Source: Epiperipatus broadwayi
Lineage: Eukaryota; Onychophora; Udeonychophora; Euonychophora; Peripatidae
Direction: 5' to 3'
Assembly (NCBI GenBank): GCA_028023455.1
Contig: JAQFVV010006216.1
Location: 685,001-749,000 of the forward strand
Length of the DNA: 64,000 nt
The position numbers and the translations under genes were made by a program. The notes beneath the pieces are model-generated. The model was not told the DNA's origin, did not search any database, and saw only the letters and a list, made by a program, of their open reading frames with translations. Shown here in pieces: positions 25,395 through 38,574 of this stretch; the stretch's first letter is position 1; every line of letters begins with the position of its first letter.

Positions 25395-27047
25395 ATTGTG
25401 CCAAGGCCAATTTGGCACATGTATATAAAATAATTTTGACTAAAAAAATTATTAAAATAAAAAAAAAATCTTCCGTAAAAGAGTTTGAAATAAATGATTA
25501 AAAGTGGGAAGGGGTTTTTCTTAAAGTCAAACTAAAAATGTTATAAAAGAAAGTAAAGTTTTTCTAAATTAGTATTCATAAAAATAAGTAATTTAAAATT
25601 TTAAAAAAATATAAATCTCTTTTCATTCAAGCTATTATAATAAATTATATATGTGTGTGTGAGTGTAAGTAAATGTATGCGTGTTAGAATAAGATTAAAT
25701 ATATATATATATATGTAAATGAAAGTTAAAAAAGAAATTACATTTGGAAAACACAGCGAAGCCTATTAAGTTAAATAAAGATTTAAGAAACCACACCAGC
25801 GGTGGGCTATTAATTAAAGATATAAAAACAATATGTTTATGAAAGCTACTACTAATTAAACAATCATCAAAAACAAATTGTCATAGGATTAATTACTAAT
25901 GGAATTTTGACAACACCTATTGCTGGAGGATATTAAAATGAAAACAATTCAGATACATAAATAGCCAGTTTTTTTTCAGTCTAGGTTGCAGTGACAGTCT
26001 TGCTTCAGTTCAGACAACAGTGCAGTTTCTATTATGTATCCAGAAACAAAAATGCATTGTTAACAGATGTTGGAAATATACACTCATGCTTCAGTCTTTT
26101 TAGTCCAACAAGATCATCAAAACCTGCCTGTGAAATAATGTCTGCATAACAACTCAGAAATCCTCCATCAAACATTCAACTGTTTTCAAGAATAAACCCA
26201 ATGGATTTGCATAAAATCTCTTCAAGAAACGTCCAAATCTAACTGGTTAGCTATAATCCATCAGAAGCAGCAGAAGCAGCCAACAACAAGCAATATCCAT
26301 GTTCCAAAAATTCTAGGTAAACATTTATTTATTATCATTTATACGTAGTAGCCACCACTGTATTTCATCAATCTTACTGAGTAAAGTAATTTGAACTCTT
26401 AAGCATGCATAAAATGAACTATTGATGTGTGTGTGTGTGATAGTGAGATGGTTTAATGATGTCACATATTATTTATGCTTTTCACCAGATATATGTTATA
26501 ATATGTTTCTTTAAAAATGTGCATGTGTTAAATTAGATTTATAAAGATGTTTAAATTTAGTCAATTAATGTTGGGTAATAAATTATCTTTAAACTTAATT
26601 AATGTTAATTAAAATAAAATGTCTTCAAACTTAAACTTTATTTGTCGGTCAATTCTTTTTACCAACATTTTTATTAATTCTTTCCACGACTAATTTGTAT
26701 AATTTTGTTATTGAATTAAAATTAGACTGATCTAGTTTTAGGGAATGTTTCAAGTGCTGGATTATGAGCCTACTGCCTGAATACATTAGTCATTAGACTA
26801 GCTGGTGCCCCTGGGTTTACCCCGAAACAAATAAAGTATTTGGATAGTAGGAGTTTGAATCTAGCAGCCAAGATGGGCCATTGTTGATAGTTAAAGCTAT
26901 CAATAAGATCTCCCATTTTGCTCGAATGTGCCGGATCATTTACGTAACATTTATAAGATTATAAATGTATTCGGAAGGAGTTTGAAACTGGCCAAAACTT
27001 ATATATATGTATAAGTAAGTGGTTTCAGCGGTTTGACCCGGTACAAT
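25395..27047 (+). mobile_element. Solo LTR nested in the retrotransposon leader
   Basis: It starts ATTGTGCCAAGG after (AT)n and ends CCCGGTACAAT before ATATATA. The ends are inverted repeats (ATTGTGCC against GGTACAAT, one mismatch). The first bases fold into a hairpin (TGTGCCAA with TTGGCACA). CATAAATAG near 25956 could be a TATA element and AATAAAG at 26831 a polyadenylation signal. The body is unrelated to the 2.1-kb and 1.75-kb LTRs, so this is another family with the same terminal design. The 4-bp repeat ATAT on both sides fits a target duplication but cannot be separated from the surrounding microsatellite. Confidence 0.75.
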
Positions 27048-27587
27048 ATATATAAAATTATTTTTATCTAGTTATAACATCTTATAGTAATAAGTAACAG
27101 AAACCCAAATAATTATTTTGTGTCTAATTAAAATGGATTAATTATAAAGGTTAACCACTTAAAAACTCATTTACTTTTTTCTTTTAAAATATCTGTATTA
27201 CTTTTTTAAAAAAAAAAAAAAAAATCAATGGTGAACAAGAAAAACATTTACGTTCATTATTTACAAAAAAAAATCCATAACAAGCTGAAAGTTCTTTAAA
27301 AACCAGTCTAACCTAAACTGATTACTTTATGAAATGCTTTTATATTCTGCACTCAGTTGGTATTTTTCATATAGCCTAAAAAGTTTTTTTTTTATTCTTA
27401 TAAACTTAATATTAACTACATCCAACTCTGCCAATATAATATAACTTCCATTTTCCTAATTTTTTCCTTTAGCTAAACAATTATGATCTGATAAAACCAA
27501 TATGTATATATTTATTTATTTTCTCACAAAAAAAAAATTCATGCTAATTTCTTTTATATTTTTTCCCTCATTGACCTACTTCTCTTT

Positions 27588-27608
27588 GATGCCCTTTGTT
27601 GGGTCACT
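27588..27608 (-). other. Primer binding site-like sequence
   Basis: On the minus strand the 5' LTR end ATTATAAT is followed by AGTGACCCAACAAAGGGC. It is the expected place for a primer binding site, but the TGG start is not perfect (AGTG), so it may have decayed. Confidence 0.4.
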
Positions 27609-29336
27609 ATTATAATGTGATGTGCCATTTTCCATATATATCTTACGCATATATAAAACCATTTGTAAGATTGTGAGTATGTATATAACAATACATGTAT
27701 ATGCGTATGTTTAAAAAAATATTTATTCTTAAAAGTATTTCAAAAATTATTCCATTTATTGCCCAGCATATTTATGAGCATCAATTTATGACCTTAAGTG
27801 CCAATCCTATATTACTAGAAGAATTATGCTGGGAGAGCTGGAATACAACTATGGAAATGCCCTGGACTAGCTCTGCTCAGGGCAGATGGTAAAAATTACT
27901 GGCAGTAGATCTAACTCACTTTTTTTTTTCTATTTTTAAAAAAAAGAAAAATAAAACCATTCACTTTAAACATATTTATTAGTAATGATATTTACGTATC
28001 TAAAAAAAATATATTATTTACATAAATTAAATTACTGTCTCTTTCCTTTTTTTAATCAAAGATTCACATCAGTTTCCCCTTTGTTGGTTTGCTCTTTTCA
28101 CTATTTACCAAAACCCCCACACACAAATTCACTATAATCTGTATTTTGCACTGAAGATTTAATTATGGATTAATTTATACAGTAATAAATCCCATAAAAA
28201 ATAATTTTGAACTCTCCAGGCAAAAGAAAAGAAATTTTAAGTTCACAATTGTGTCATATAACAGTTTTCTCAATTTCATGGAGTAAGCTTACTAAAAGTT
28301 ACATATATAAGCAAATAGAGAAAAAGTACCTGTGTTTCCCCAGGGAATTGATCGAATTCACCTGGTGAAAAAGAAATCTCCGGTCCTTTGTCGGTGAACA
28401 AACTTTTTTGAAGTTCAGATTCCATGGCTGAAGTCTATTTATTTATTTATTTTTTTCATCTTATGATGATTCAACATTGTTACTTATTGAGACAATTCTC
28501 CAGGCTTGATGTCACTTCTCCAATATCAACAGCTGCTATACATTTGGGGGCGGAGGATTCAGACACCCGCACATTGAAGCTTCTACCCCAGCCTGATCAT
28601 ATTTTATCAATATATCATGTTGATCTCTGGATTCTTATTTCTGTATATCAATCAACCCTTTGCTTTTTTTTACTCCCAAACTTATACTAATCCTTAATTC
28701 TTTTTTTTAATTATCAATTTTGTCTTTCTTTTCATTCATTTTCAATTATATTTCCATTCACATTCCATATGCCTTTGTTGGAATGTACCACAAACACTTT
28801 TTACACCTATTTCTCTCCAATTAATATTTAATTAGAATTAGACATTCCATGATTTTTATAATAATTACTTCCATTGTTCTGCAAAATCACTGTCTTTCAT
28901 CTTGACATTTATAGTTCTTTTGTTGACTTAACATGTATATATTTAAAAAGTTTATCAAACAAAAATGTTTTTATTTTTTTTTATTTTGTGAATTTTCATT
29001 TTTAATTGTTCAAAAATACACTCACACATATACATAGCGATGTGTATAGCTGGGTTTGGCAAAAGAAAAAAAATCAGAGCAAGTGTATAACCCCCCATAC
29101 CTCTTTTATGAGTTCTTTTTAATTAAAATAACTAAATCAATTCAATACGACCACACAAATGACCGTTGATTGTATATCAACTTATAAATGTTAGTTTTGT
29201 TAGTAAAGTAATATATATTTTTAAGAATATATTAGTAATAAGATATATATATATATATTAATAATGCGTTAAGTATATGAATACGTATTTGTCTAATTAT
29301 CGCAACAGGGTTTGATTATACCTGCCCTGTTGCAAT
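27609..29336 (-). mobile_element. 5' LTR of the minus-strand retrotransposon
   Basis: On the minus strand it starts ATTGCAACAGGG at 29336 and ends CACATTATAAT at 27609. It is a direct-repeat copy of 21991-23762. The initial hairpin (GCAACAGGG with CCCTGTTGC) is perfect here. It is flanked upstream by (TA)n at 29337-29352. Confidence 0.8.
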
Positions 29337-29339
29337 ATA

Positions 29340-29640
29340 TATATATATATATAAAACATAATCTTATAAAAAACAGTTATCCACCAGCTGTTATTAAATA
29401 AATATTAAATAGACAACAACAAAAAGAACCATCAAAAGAAAAAACAATTATTTTTAATGTAGTTTACCTACACATGACAAAAATAGTAGACAAATTAAGG
29501 AAAATCTGCAATCAGTATAAACAGCTTTCCTGAGCCATACAACACTATGAGAAATTCTAACATTTACAAAGCCTAAACTTGAAAGCCTAAAGTTGAAATT
29601 CTTAAAAGAAAAAAACTGAAACTTACCTGAGAATATTATA
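29340..29640 (+). pseudogene. Penelope-like element fragment, linker region
   Basis: Starting just after the TA run, the sequence (CAGCTGTTATTAAAT near 29376, AGACAACAACAAAAAGAACC near 29411, CTGCAATCAGTATAAACA near 29507, AAGCCTAAACTTGAAAG near 29568) matches the reverse complement of 21560-21800. It holds only the stretch upstream of the GIY-YIG domain and is truncated on both sides. Confidence 0.5.
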
Positions 29641-29649
29641 TTTCTGGTG

Positions 29650-31950
29650 CTATGTAGCTAGGTCAATTTTAGACTAAACTAGTAACAAATATGATTATTG
29701 CCTATTTGAATACCACTTTGCTATTAACTATATTGGACTTCATAACATCTATGTAATTTATTTCAATAACATGTGACTTGCATGTGTTTTTATCTGGAGT
29801 TCTGGAGAGAGCATCAGCATTTTTAATATATTCCCAGCCTATAAAGTAATTATATTTATACAAAGATAGGGTATTCATCCATCTCAGCATATTATGACTG
29901 ACATGGACCAGAGTCTCCTTGTTTTTTTTAATAGGCTTGATAGTGTTTTGTGGTTGATGTAGATTTTTATTGACTACCCATAAACATAATTGTGAGCTTT
30001 CTTTAAGGTGAATACAATTGCTAGAGCTTCGTTTTTTTAATTTTCTATATATTCCTCATCCATGGAAGTATTCTAGAAGTGCAACTGCTTAGCATTTGTT
30101 GGCCTTGGGCCATTTTTTTACTGCAGTGATCTTTATGAAATTGGATATTTTACTTTATTTTTTATTATGTGTCCATGAAATTTTATTTATTTTACTGATC
30201 AAATATTCTCTGAAGCATTTAACATAATTCCAAGTTTATTTAATCTCTCAAAGGCAGCTGTATACTCATTTTTAATTGCAATTCATTTAAGCAACTATCA
30301 GGATAGCATTTAGGTATGACTTACCTTCTTCTACTCTTCTTAAAGCATTTTCATTCTTTCTTGGAAGATGTTAGATGCTAGTTATCCCATATGGCAATTT
30401 GTTGAATTTAAATAGTTCCATGTGCATATTTATCATAAGTATCTCACCATTCTGTTTGTGGAAGGGATTTCATAAAATTGTAATTGCAAATCTAGTTTAT
30501 GTATTACACTCCCTCTAGGAGAATTAACATTTTTCTCATGCTTGAAATGAGTTAGACTACTTTGTTATATAATGAGCAAGACAATAGTTCTTAACAAGCT
30601 TTTCAGAATACCCCTACCTCAGACCAGTTTCTAGCTATGGTTTTCATCATCTATATTAATCATTGTCTGATAACCACTGAACATTCTGTCATGCCCATAT
30701 GATTTATTATGGTGACTATAGATGTTTTCCAGGTGAATTCTTCCACCAGTATGATGATGCTTCTGTTTATAAAATCCTTATCTTAGTCTATACATTATTT
30801 GTTATGTATTTTCTCTTAGCTTTATATCAACTGACTTTATTTTTAATTCTGCAGAGTTAGATTTAAAAAGCCAAAAGAACTTACTTCTCATTTCTTTTTA
30901 TTATTTTTATCCTAATACCCAGAGGTTTAAAGCAATTGCATCTTAATTTCAGACTAATACTTTTTGTAACAACCTATAGCAGTAAATTTTTACTATAGCT
31001 ATTCACTCTTACTAGTGCTAACATATTTATTTGATATTAATCCTGTTTCCATTAACATCTGTCATTACTTTGTTTTCTTCATTTGTATGTTAATATTGGC
31101 TCTTTTACAAAAAGTCATACACTCTCTGTGAAAATTAATGATACTCCTGCCCCACTATCAATTTTCATTTTTATCATTTGACCACAGACTTTTACTTTTA
31201 ACATTTTTGGTATATCATCACTTTACAGATTATTACCCTCAAATGTGTGAACTTCTTTTCCAACACTCATCTTGATTTACTATTAGATGAGAAATCTCCT
31301 TTTGACATTTGTCAATTATTATTACATAGCTTTAACAAAGGGCCTGATAAGCCACAATTAAGACATTTGTAACTTCTGAATTTGACAATTGTTATGTAGC
31401 TCTTTTTTCTAAAGCAATAATATATACTAGGAGTCTGTGTTTTGTGCCTTTGCCACATTTAGTCATGTACTCAATGTAGCTATCTCTGTTGCACTTTTAA
31501 TGCTTATACATGGTCTAGAAATGTTTTATGTGTTATGCTACATCCATTGGTGGCATTATATGTTATAATAGATTCTGTTAGAAGCATCTGTATAAGGTTC
31601 ACATTTCTCATGCCCATAATAACTGATTTGATAGCATTTCCTCTATATTATCTCTAGGTTTGCATTCCTTCATAATTTTAATTTGTGACTGCACTTGACT
31701 ATAAAAACAAAGATGTGATGTTGATATAAATATAAAGACACACTGTATATTTTGATATTATTGGCTTAACATAGGCATTTAATTCTTTTAACAATTTTGT
31801 ATAAAGAATTATTTCTGGTTGTTTAGGATCATATAAATATTATGCCAGTTGAGGCATCCTATTATAACATTGAGAATTGGGTGGAAACTTTCAGTTTGAC
31901 TCAGTAATATCATTAATTATTATATATTTTCCACTTTTTTCCTCAGTGAT
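29650..31950 (-). pseudogene. Decayed Ty3/Gypsy gag-pol (gag, protease, RT, RNase H)
   Basis: Read 31950 to 29650 on the minus strand in broken frames, the order of domains is that of a Ty3/Gypsy element. Gag capsid end: KECKPRDNIEEMLSNQLLWA near 31670. Zinc knuckle: CLNCGLSGPLLKLCNNN near 31340, with the CCHC histidine lost. Protease: MIKMKIDSGAGVSLIF near 31170, with the D-S-G-A active site. RT: ELFKFNKLPYGIT near 30410 and a decayed Y-L-D-D block near 30310 (YLNAIL). Post-RT block: ITAVKKWPKANKC near 30120. RNase H end: WMNTLSLYKYNYFIGWEYIK followed by NADALSRTP at 29880-29800. Stops and frameshifts are numerous. No integrase or LTRs can be tied to it; PLE sequence adjoins on the left. Confidence 0.75.
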
Positions 31951-32120
31951 GAAAGTTTATTCATCAGAAAAATGTAAAAATACAGTTAAATAAGAGATTT
32001 ACAAAGAATGGTAAAATTGAAATTCAGGAGCAACATGGTGAAAGGGGAAGAATACATACAAAAAGGGGATGGGATGTGGAAAGGGCATGTATTAACCATT
32101 AACGACAAATGAATATTACA

Positions 32121-33188
32121 ATTAGAAATTATTTGTAAAGTCTAGAGTTTAAATATCAGTAGCATTTTAGGAGTACAATATTGAGAAATCCAATTTGTGA
32201 TGGGTAAGTTGAGAATAGGAAAACACTTGAAGATAACATTGGAAATAATAAATTTAAATAGGATGAATCAGTTGCAATTGAAATCATTAGTCCAAATTGC
32301 AGTTTACTTTGCAATAATACTTGGATAAAATTATTTGGAGCAATAATGCTAAAATCACTATGAATAGCATTTTTTCCTTCTTGTGAATCAAAAAATCAAT
32401 GTTGGAAACAGTCCCCACAACACTCTCATCCTAGCCCTTCTCCTCAAAAGAACCTGGATTTTGGCCTCTGGGGCCCCTCCCAACAACCAGACTCTTTCAT
32501 TCAATCAGTAAACTTGATTGTAATGAAAATTTTAATTAAAAGGTATGATTAGAAATTATTTGTAAAGTCTAGAAATCAAATATGCATAGAGTTTTAGGAG
32601 TACAATATTGGGAAATCCAATTTGTGATAGATAAGCTGCGAAATAGTAAAACACTTAGAGATAACATAAAATATGGACTAAATCAATCTACTGTTCAGTT
32701 CTTCCAAATGGCCTCGAAAATCTTCACAAAAGAGCAATTCTGAATACTTTGTAAAAATTATGGAAAAAACTATAGAGAACAAGGGGAAAAATCTAAGCTT
32801 CAAAATGTCTCTGCTGAAAAACATTCTAATTCATCATGAAAATCACATGAATGGAACATTGTAAGTAATAAAATCAAATAAGGGGAATCACTTGCAATTA
32901 GAATCATGAGGCCAAACTGCAACTTATTTTGCAATAATACATGGATAAAATCATTCATGATGATAACATTAAAGAATCGCCATGAATAATGTTATTTTAT
33001 CTATCTTGTGAATGAAAAAACCATCATTGGTAAAGATCACCACAGCACCCTCATCCCAGTCCATCCCTCAAAAGGACTAGGAGTTAGGCCCCTGGGAGTC
33101 CTCTTAACAAATAGACTCTCATTCACTCACCAAAATTAAGTGAAATGAAAATTTTCATTAAAAGGTAAAATCTCTATAGAAATTTTTT
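32121..33188. repeat. Tandem duplication, two units
   Basis: Unit 1 (32121-32547) and unit 2 (32548-33165) share ATTAGAAATTATTTGTAAAG, the block GGAGTACAATATTG, TTTGCAATAATAC.TGGATAAA, and the CTCATCC..CTCAAAAG block ending in AAAATTTT.ATTAAAAGG. Unit 2 carries about 190 extra bases (roughly 32667-32860). A third start (AAAATCTCTATAGAAATTTTTTG) follows at 33166. No coding signal is visible. Confidence 0.7.
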
Positions 33189-33580
33189 GTAATTTTAGTG
33201 GCTGCTATATATTTACATAGCGTTTTTATAAAAGTTGAAATTATTATTATTTGTGATTACAGTGTTGATATAGCTTGTATATGAAAAGAGAGCTAAGAAA
33301 CTCCTCTTTTTAATAGGGATAGTTTTAGAGAAATTTAATTCCCTAAACTAGGAAAAAAGGAACAAAACAGGGAGCCAGAAACAGTGTTAACTGAAGTCCT
33401 TAATATATTTTTCCACTTGATTGGCATATGTCTGTCACTGTCCAGGTTGTTCACATTGAACTGTGTTATACAACTGTTCTGCATTTCTAGAAGTACAAAC
33501 ATTCTTATTAATATCTAATATAATCAATTTTTTTTAACTATGTCAAATAACATTTACTGTTTCTACCTCTTTGACTGTGG

Positions 33581-33581
<1 letters not shown>

Positions 33582-33672
<91 letters not shown>
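33582..33672. repeat. (TA)n microsatellite
   Basis: About 91 bases of uninterrupted AT dinucleotides. Its flanks do not show the LTR ends seen at other TA arrays. Confidence 0.97.
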
Positions 33673-33674
<2 letters not shown>

Positions 33675-36498
33675 AAAACCCTTATGCAGATATTAGAGAC
33701 TGTGCCACTTAATATATACAAGGCCACACTATAACTTTAATTATTATAATTTAAATTAAATACACTAAATGTTTAATAATTAACAATGAATTTATTTACT
33801 CAGAATAATATATAAGTTAGTAATAAATTAGTGGATTCAACTGGAAACTGACAGGTTGAACTGCACAATAAATAATATTAATTACTAAACAGTTCATATA
33901 TATATAGTTAAACTCACATTTACTACATTTTATTAAAAGTTATTTTTAATATCTACTCACTTTATTCAAATTTATCATTTTACTTCTGTAACCATCTATG
34001 TTAGTTTTCACTGACAATTTTAGTAAACATATCAGTACTTACACACACTCTTCAGTCATTCCAATAAGATTTGACTGTATATCTTTTCTTCTGAACTATC
34101 TGGTCTGCAATTGCACCTTCTGCACTACAAACATTAAAATGCCTTCATTCTGCTCTATTAGTAACACTAGTCTTTTTTTACATCACAATAGGACTTCTAA
34201 TCGCATTTTAACAACTTTGTTAATTTGCATATTGTTAGACAATTGTTGAGAGCAAATTAGAGTTTACTTAATTCTACTTTTCTGCATATGATTATTTCTA
34301 TAGTAACAATGACAGCACTTTTCAGTTTTGCACACGCACATATACTTTTGTTTAACACATAAACCAATCAGTACATAGCAGCACTAGTGCATGATAGAGA
34401 AATTCACAAGAAAAAAATGCACAATTGTGCCGTTTTTAAGATATGGAGAAAAGACTAGTTTGTTGGATAGGTGATTTTATAAAATATTGATAGAACAAAA
34501 AAAAAATTATTTTTTTTAAATTTACAAAGAAATTACAGATTTAAAAATAATGAAAATATTTTAGTAGAAAATGTAAAAATTTAATTTAAAAAAATAGGTT
34601 TGTAAAAAACAGAACTTCTTAAAAGAGATCATTAACCTTAAATTTGCATTTATCTTGTTCTAAATAGCAGTGATGTTTCCATGTACGTATGAAATAGTCA
34701 GTGAAAAGTAAATTATAGTTTAATTATATTTTTAGGACTGTATTTTACGTTATAAGCTTAAGATAATGAGCTATTTAAAGTTTATAAACATTTAAGTATA
34801 ATTAAGTGTGTTAAAATGACTTTTACTAATGGATCCTTCACATTCAACTTCAGCATACCACAATCATCTTCCAATCCAAAAACTCAGATTTCTCTTTCTC
34901 AATGTGCATCCTCTACAGAAAGATGATTGCAATAAGTAGAATTATAATACGAGATATCCTTATAAAACTTAAAAACTTGACAATTTGCTTAAGTATATGT
35001 AATACATGATCACACACAAAAAAAACACTTTTTTGCATATTTACAATAAATTTAAAAAAAGTAAAAATATTAATAAATCTAATCTAAAGTGCATATTGCT
35101 GCTCTCTGTTAAAAACATGTAAAACATATGCAGTATTATAAAATACTTATAAATTGAAAACGATAGTAAACTCAAAAGAAAATTATTTCAAATGGTAATA
35201 AAATTCAGTCATTGAAATAAATAAAATAAAAAAGCAATAAAAATAAAGTTTCACAAAATCTTATTCTTTTATAGTAAAATTTTATCGCAATTCTATACTA
35301 GTTGATTGGAATTATCAAAAATTACATATCCAATTTGGATTTTCAACTATTTGCATTAATCACAAACTTTATTTATTTCTTAAATAATTGTAATTTCGAT
35401 GAATATTTTTTATTCAAAGCATAAATTAAAAAAAATTCAATGATATTATTATCATCATAAACCATAGATTGAATGATCATAGGAATTAAAAAAAAATTGT
35501 ACACTCTTCTATCTCCAATTCCATACTTTTTTTTTGAAATCATTTGTTCCTATGCTATAATGTTTTATTTTGCTATTTATATCTCATGTATTTCCAAAAC
35601 TTGAGAGTTTTTAGTATAAATTATTATTAATTTAACATATATGTTCAAATAATTTAATTTTATAACTTTATTAATTAAATTTTCAATTTACTTTATTTTA
35701 AAATTATTTACTAAAAAATGTTTGTTCTAGTAAATTTATTATATAATTTTCTATAAGCATGTTTTTCAAATGCCAATTTTTTTTACTGAGTATACAGATA
35801 ACTTGTAATTAATCTTATCTCACAATGCTTAATAGATTATTAAATACACATTTTCAGTACATACATGTATTTAAATTTACAATGAGATCTTGAAATTTAT
35901 GGTGATTAGTATACTATATTACTTCCAAGATCTATATTTTTTCTATAAATCTAATTCAATTCCATCAATTTAAACTTTATTGTTTATTTTACCAAACTGC
36001 AATTGTTCTGGTCATATTTATACCCTATATATGTAGAAGCTATATTTTTATTTTTTATCTTTGAACTTACTTTGACGACTTCAGTGTCCTCATTTTAAAT
36101 GAATATAATATCACTTAAGTAAATAAATTGCATATTTTATTGCATGAATTGATGTTTGTATATTTAAAAAGGTGACTCATCCCTTTCTTGTGACTTTTCC
36201 AACTTCAAAAAAGCTTCTAATTTTTCTATATATTTTTATATGATTTTTAATTATTATAAATATTTTTAAAAAATTAATTCATCTGAACAAAATATAACTC
36301 AATTATTTTTTTATTTTTGATAGTCAATAAAACATACATATATGATGTTCTTCTGTCACTTTTACAATAAAAAAACAATGGTTTTTATTATATAATATTC
36401 CTATTTTTTTATAAATACAATTTGTTCAAAATGTCAAATTTTATATAGGTCTTTAATAATTATTAAGATGTTAATTAAAAATTTGCTGAACATTACAA
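33673..36498. other. AT-rich DNA with no recognised gene
   Basis: The only longer frame (33998-34249, 83 codons) has no recognisable motif. Poly-A and poly-T runs are frequent. I see no repeat shared with the rest of the window. Confidence 0.45.
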
Positions 36499-36690
36499 AT
36501 GTGTTTTTTTTTTATTGAAACAGTAAGGTCTGCTTTGCAGATCTTCGTTTCACCTTTTCTCACCTACTTCCCACCCTCATACCTTAGTTTGAACCCAATC
36601 TATCGTAGTGTGTCTGCAATACACTTATATACTGAAAATCCCACCTAATTTTAAACCACGAGCACAATGCTCGTATTATATATATAACTT
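36499..36690 (-). repeat. SINE-like element with pol III boxes and A-rich tail
   Basis: On the minus strand the unit follows a TATATATAAT run with a hairpin ACGAGCATTGTGCTCGT. It then has a possible box A (TTCAGTATATAAGTG), a good box B (GGGTTCAAACT, about 36585-36595), a body containing ACGAAGATCTGCAAAGCAGA, and ends in CAATAAAAAAAAAACAC. A pol III-type head, short unique body and A-rich end are the layout of a tRNA-derived SINE. Box A is weak, and no second copy occurs in this window. Confidence 0.45.
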
Positions 36691-38574
36691 ATTCCCAAAT
36701 AAAATAAAATATTATGAATTATGTATTTGTTCACATAATTTACATTTATTAAAAAGTAAGTTATATAAGTTGTAATTGCGCACACACTATGATATCCATT
36801 TTAAAACATATCAAAATTATAAATTGTTAAAGTTATTTTGTTTGAATCCATTTACAAATATATTACCGTCGTAATATATTTTGATTTAAAATAAAATTCA
36901 TTTAGTAAATATTCGTTTAGTAAATAGATTCAAATATTCAATTTAAAAATAAAATCATTTCTTTATATTAATAAAAGTTATTCCAAATATTTCTTAAATA
37001 AATGAGACAATAGTTTAATTAGTAAATGTTGTATAAGTTTATCTAAAAACACAATGTCTATTAAAGTTTTCTTTAATTAATAAATAATTTTTAACTAAAT
37101 CTAGTTTGTAATTCAATGTCGACAGAAATTAACAAAAGAAATTAATTAATGTTGAATTCCTTTAGACATTCCGATGATTTAATTACAGCTGATAAGTCCG
37201 ATATATTTTTGTAATGCTCCAGGGCAGTTCTATTGTTAAAGACTACTATAAAAAGGAAGTTTTTCTTTTGTTCGAGAGTTAGTGTTTTATGCTAATGTTT
37301 CTAAGAAAACATTCCAGTTCTTGCATAATTTGTAAATCTTGACTGACGAGTGGTGCAAGATATTTCCTCCGAGATGGTCATTGCTGTCATATAACATCAG
37401 AAGTTATCATGTACGGACCCCGGAACGCGCGGCTGCCAAAATAGAACTGATTTGGCGAATTATAAAACTGCCAAAACTAACTGGCTTCTCCGGATAACCC
37501 TAAATAACCCAAGCCTTGTGATAACTAAAGCTATAGCTATTTAAAAATTTTCCTTATATTTCACATAACATTATTTCTTTGTTTTAAATATCATTTCCTA
37601 CCTTGTTAATATTTTATTTATAAACTTTCTTTTATCTTATTATGATAAGCGTCTTTGACCGGTGAACTTCCCTTTATTGAGTAGCGTATTAAATATTTTA
37701 AATTTATAATTTTCCAATTTTATTGTCTTGCAAACTCGTTCGGGTGATCTTTCTTTAACATAATATAATCACATAGTTTAAAATCTACATTTATTGATTT
37801 TAATCTAATAAATAGTGTGGGTCAAGATTAAATGTGTCTCTTAAGCATGATTGTATATCAATCTATACTACTTTTAAACCCAATTTCCATTTTAATTACA
37901 TTCCTTTAATTACAAATCACATTGACCGGGCCCTTTAAAGAATTTTCGAAAGAGGGCCAACCAAGTAAAACCCATTTATTTTATAACCTAGTCTCATGCT
38001 GGTAAATAAATGATTGTTGAGACTTTTTTATTTTTCCGATCTTTGGCAAACGTTCTTTTCACTATTGCAGTTTCCGGCAGAGGTGTCCCAAGACACCCCG
38101 GGAATAAACACAACCACATAGTCGCTAAGTTTGGCTGTTCATAAAAACTTCCTGGGTTGGGGGCCTAATATTCCGGACTCAATATTGTTTTATTTTATAT
38201 TTATTTTACAAACATCCATGACAACACCCCCCCCTTTAATAAATTCGTATCCAAACGCCCCTAATTTATATTATTATTCTCAAATAAACTTGACAGCCCA
38301 CTTGTTGCTAGTAACTTTCGTGCTCGGACAATATTTTAGCACCTAATTTCAAATATCAAACTGTATACTACCACCCCTATCTTGTCAAGCACATTATCTA
38401 TGCTATTGCCCGGAGAACTGCTTTAACCTTGCATTTATTGAAATATAATGCCAACTTATTTAATCGTCCCGTCCTATAAGCGACGTGGGTATATATATAT
38501 TTATATAAATAAATTGTGTGAAATTATTTAAAACAAATTTGATCCTATTTTATTTGATTCCTATCACTGTCTTG

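Larger units (their letters stand above)
21991..29336 (-). mobile_element. LTR retrotransposon, non-autonomous, with nested solo LTR
   Basis: Two direct repeats of about 1.75 kb (27609-29336 and 21991-23762) bracket 3.85 kb. On the minus strand the order is 5' LTR, primer-site-like sequence, leader interrupted by a 1.65-kb solo LTR, a decayed gag, a polypurine tract and the 3' LTR. No protease, RT, RNase H or integrase motif is visible in the internal region, so the copy could move only with help. The outer flanks are TA repeats (ATATAT on the left, (AT)n from 29337 on the right). The two LTRs differ at many positions and by small indels, so the insertion is not recent. Confidence 0.8.
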
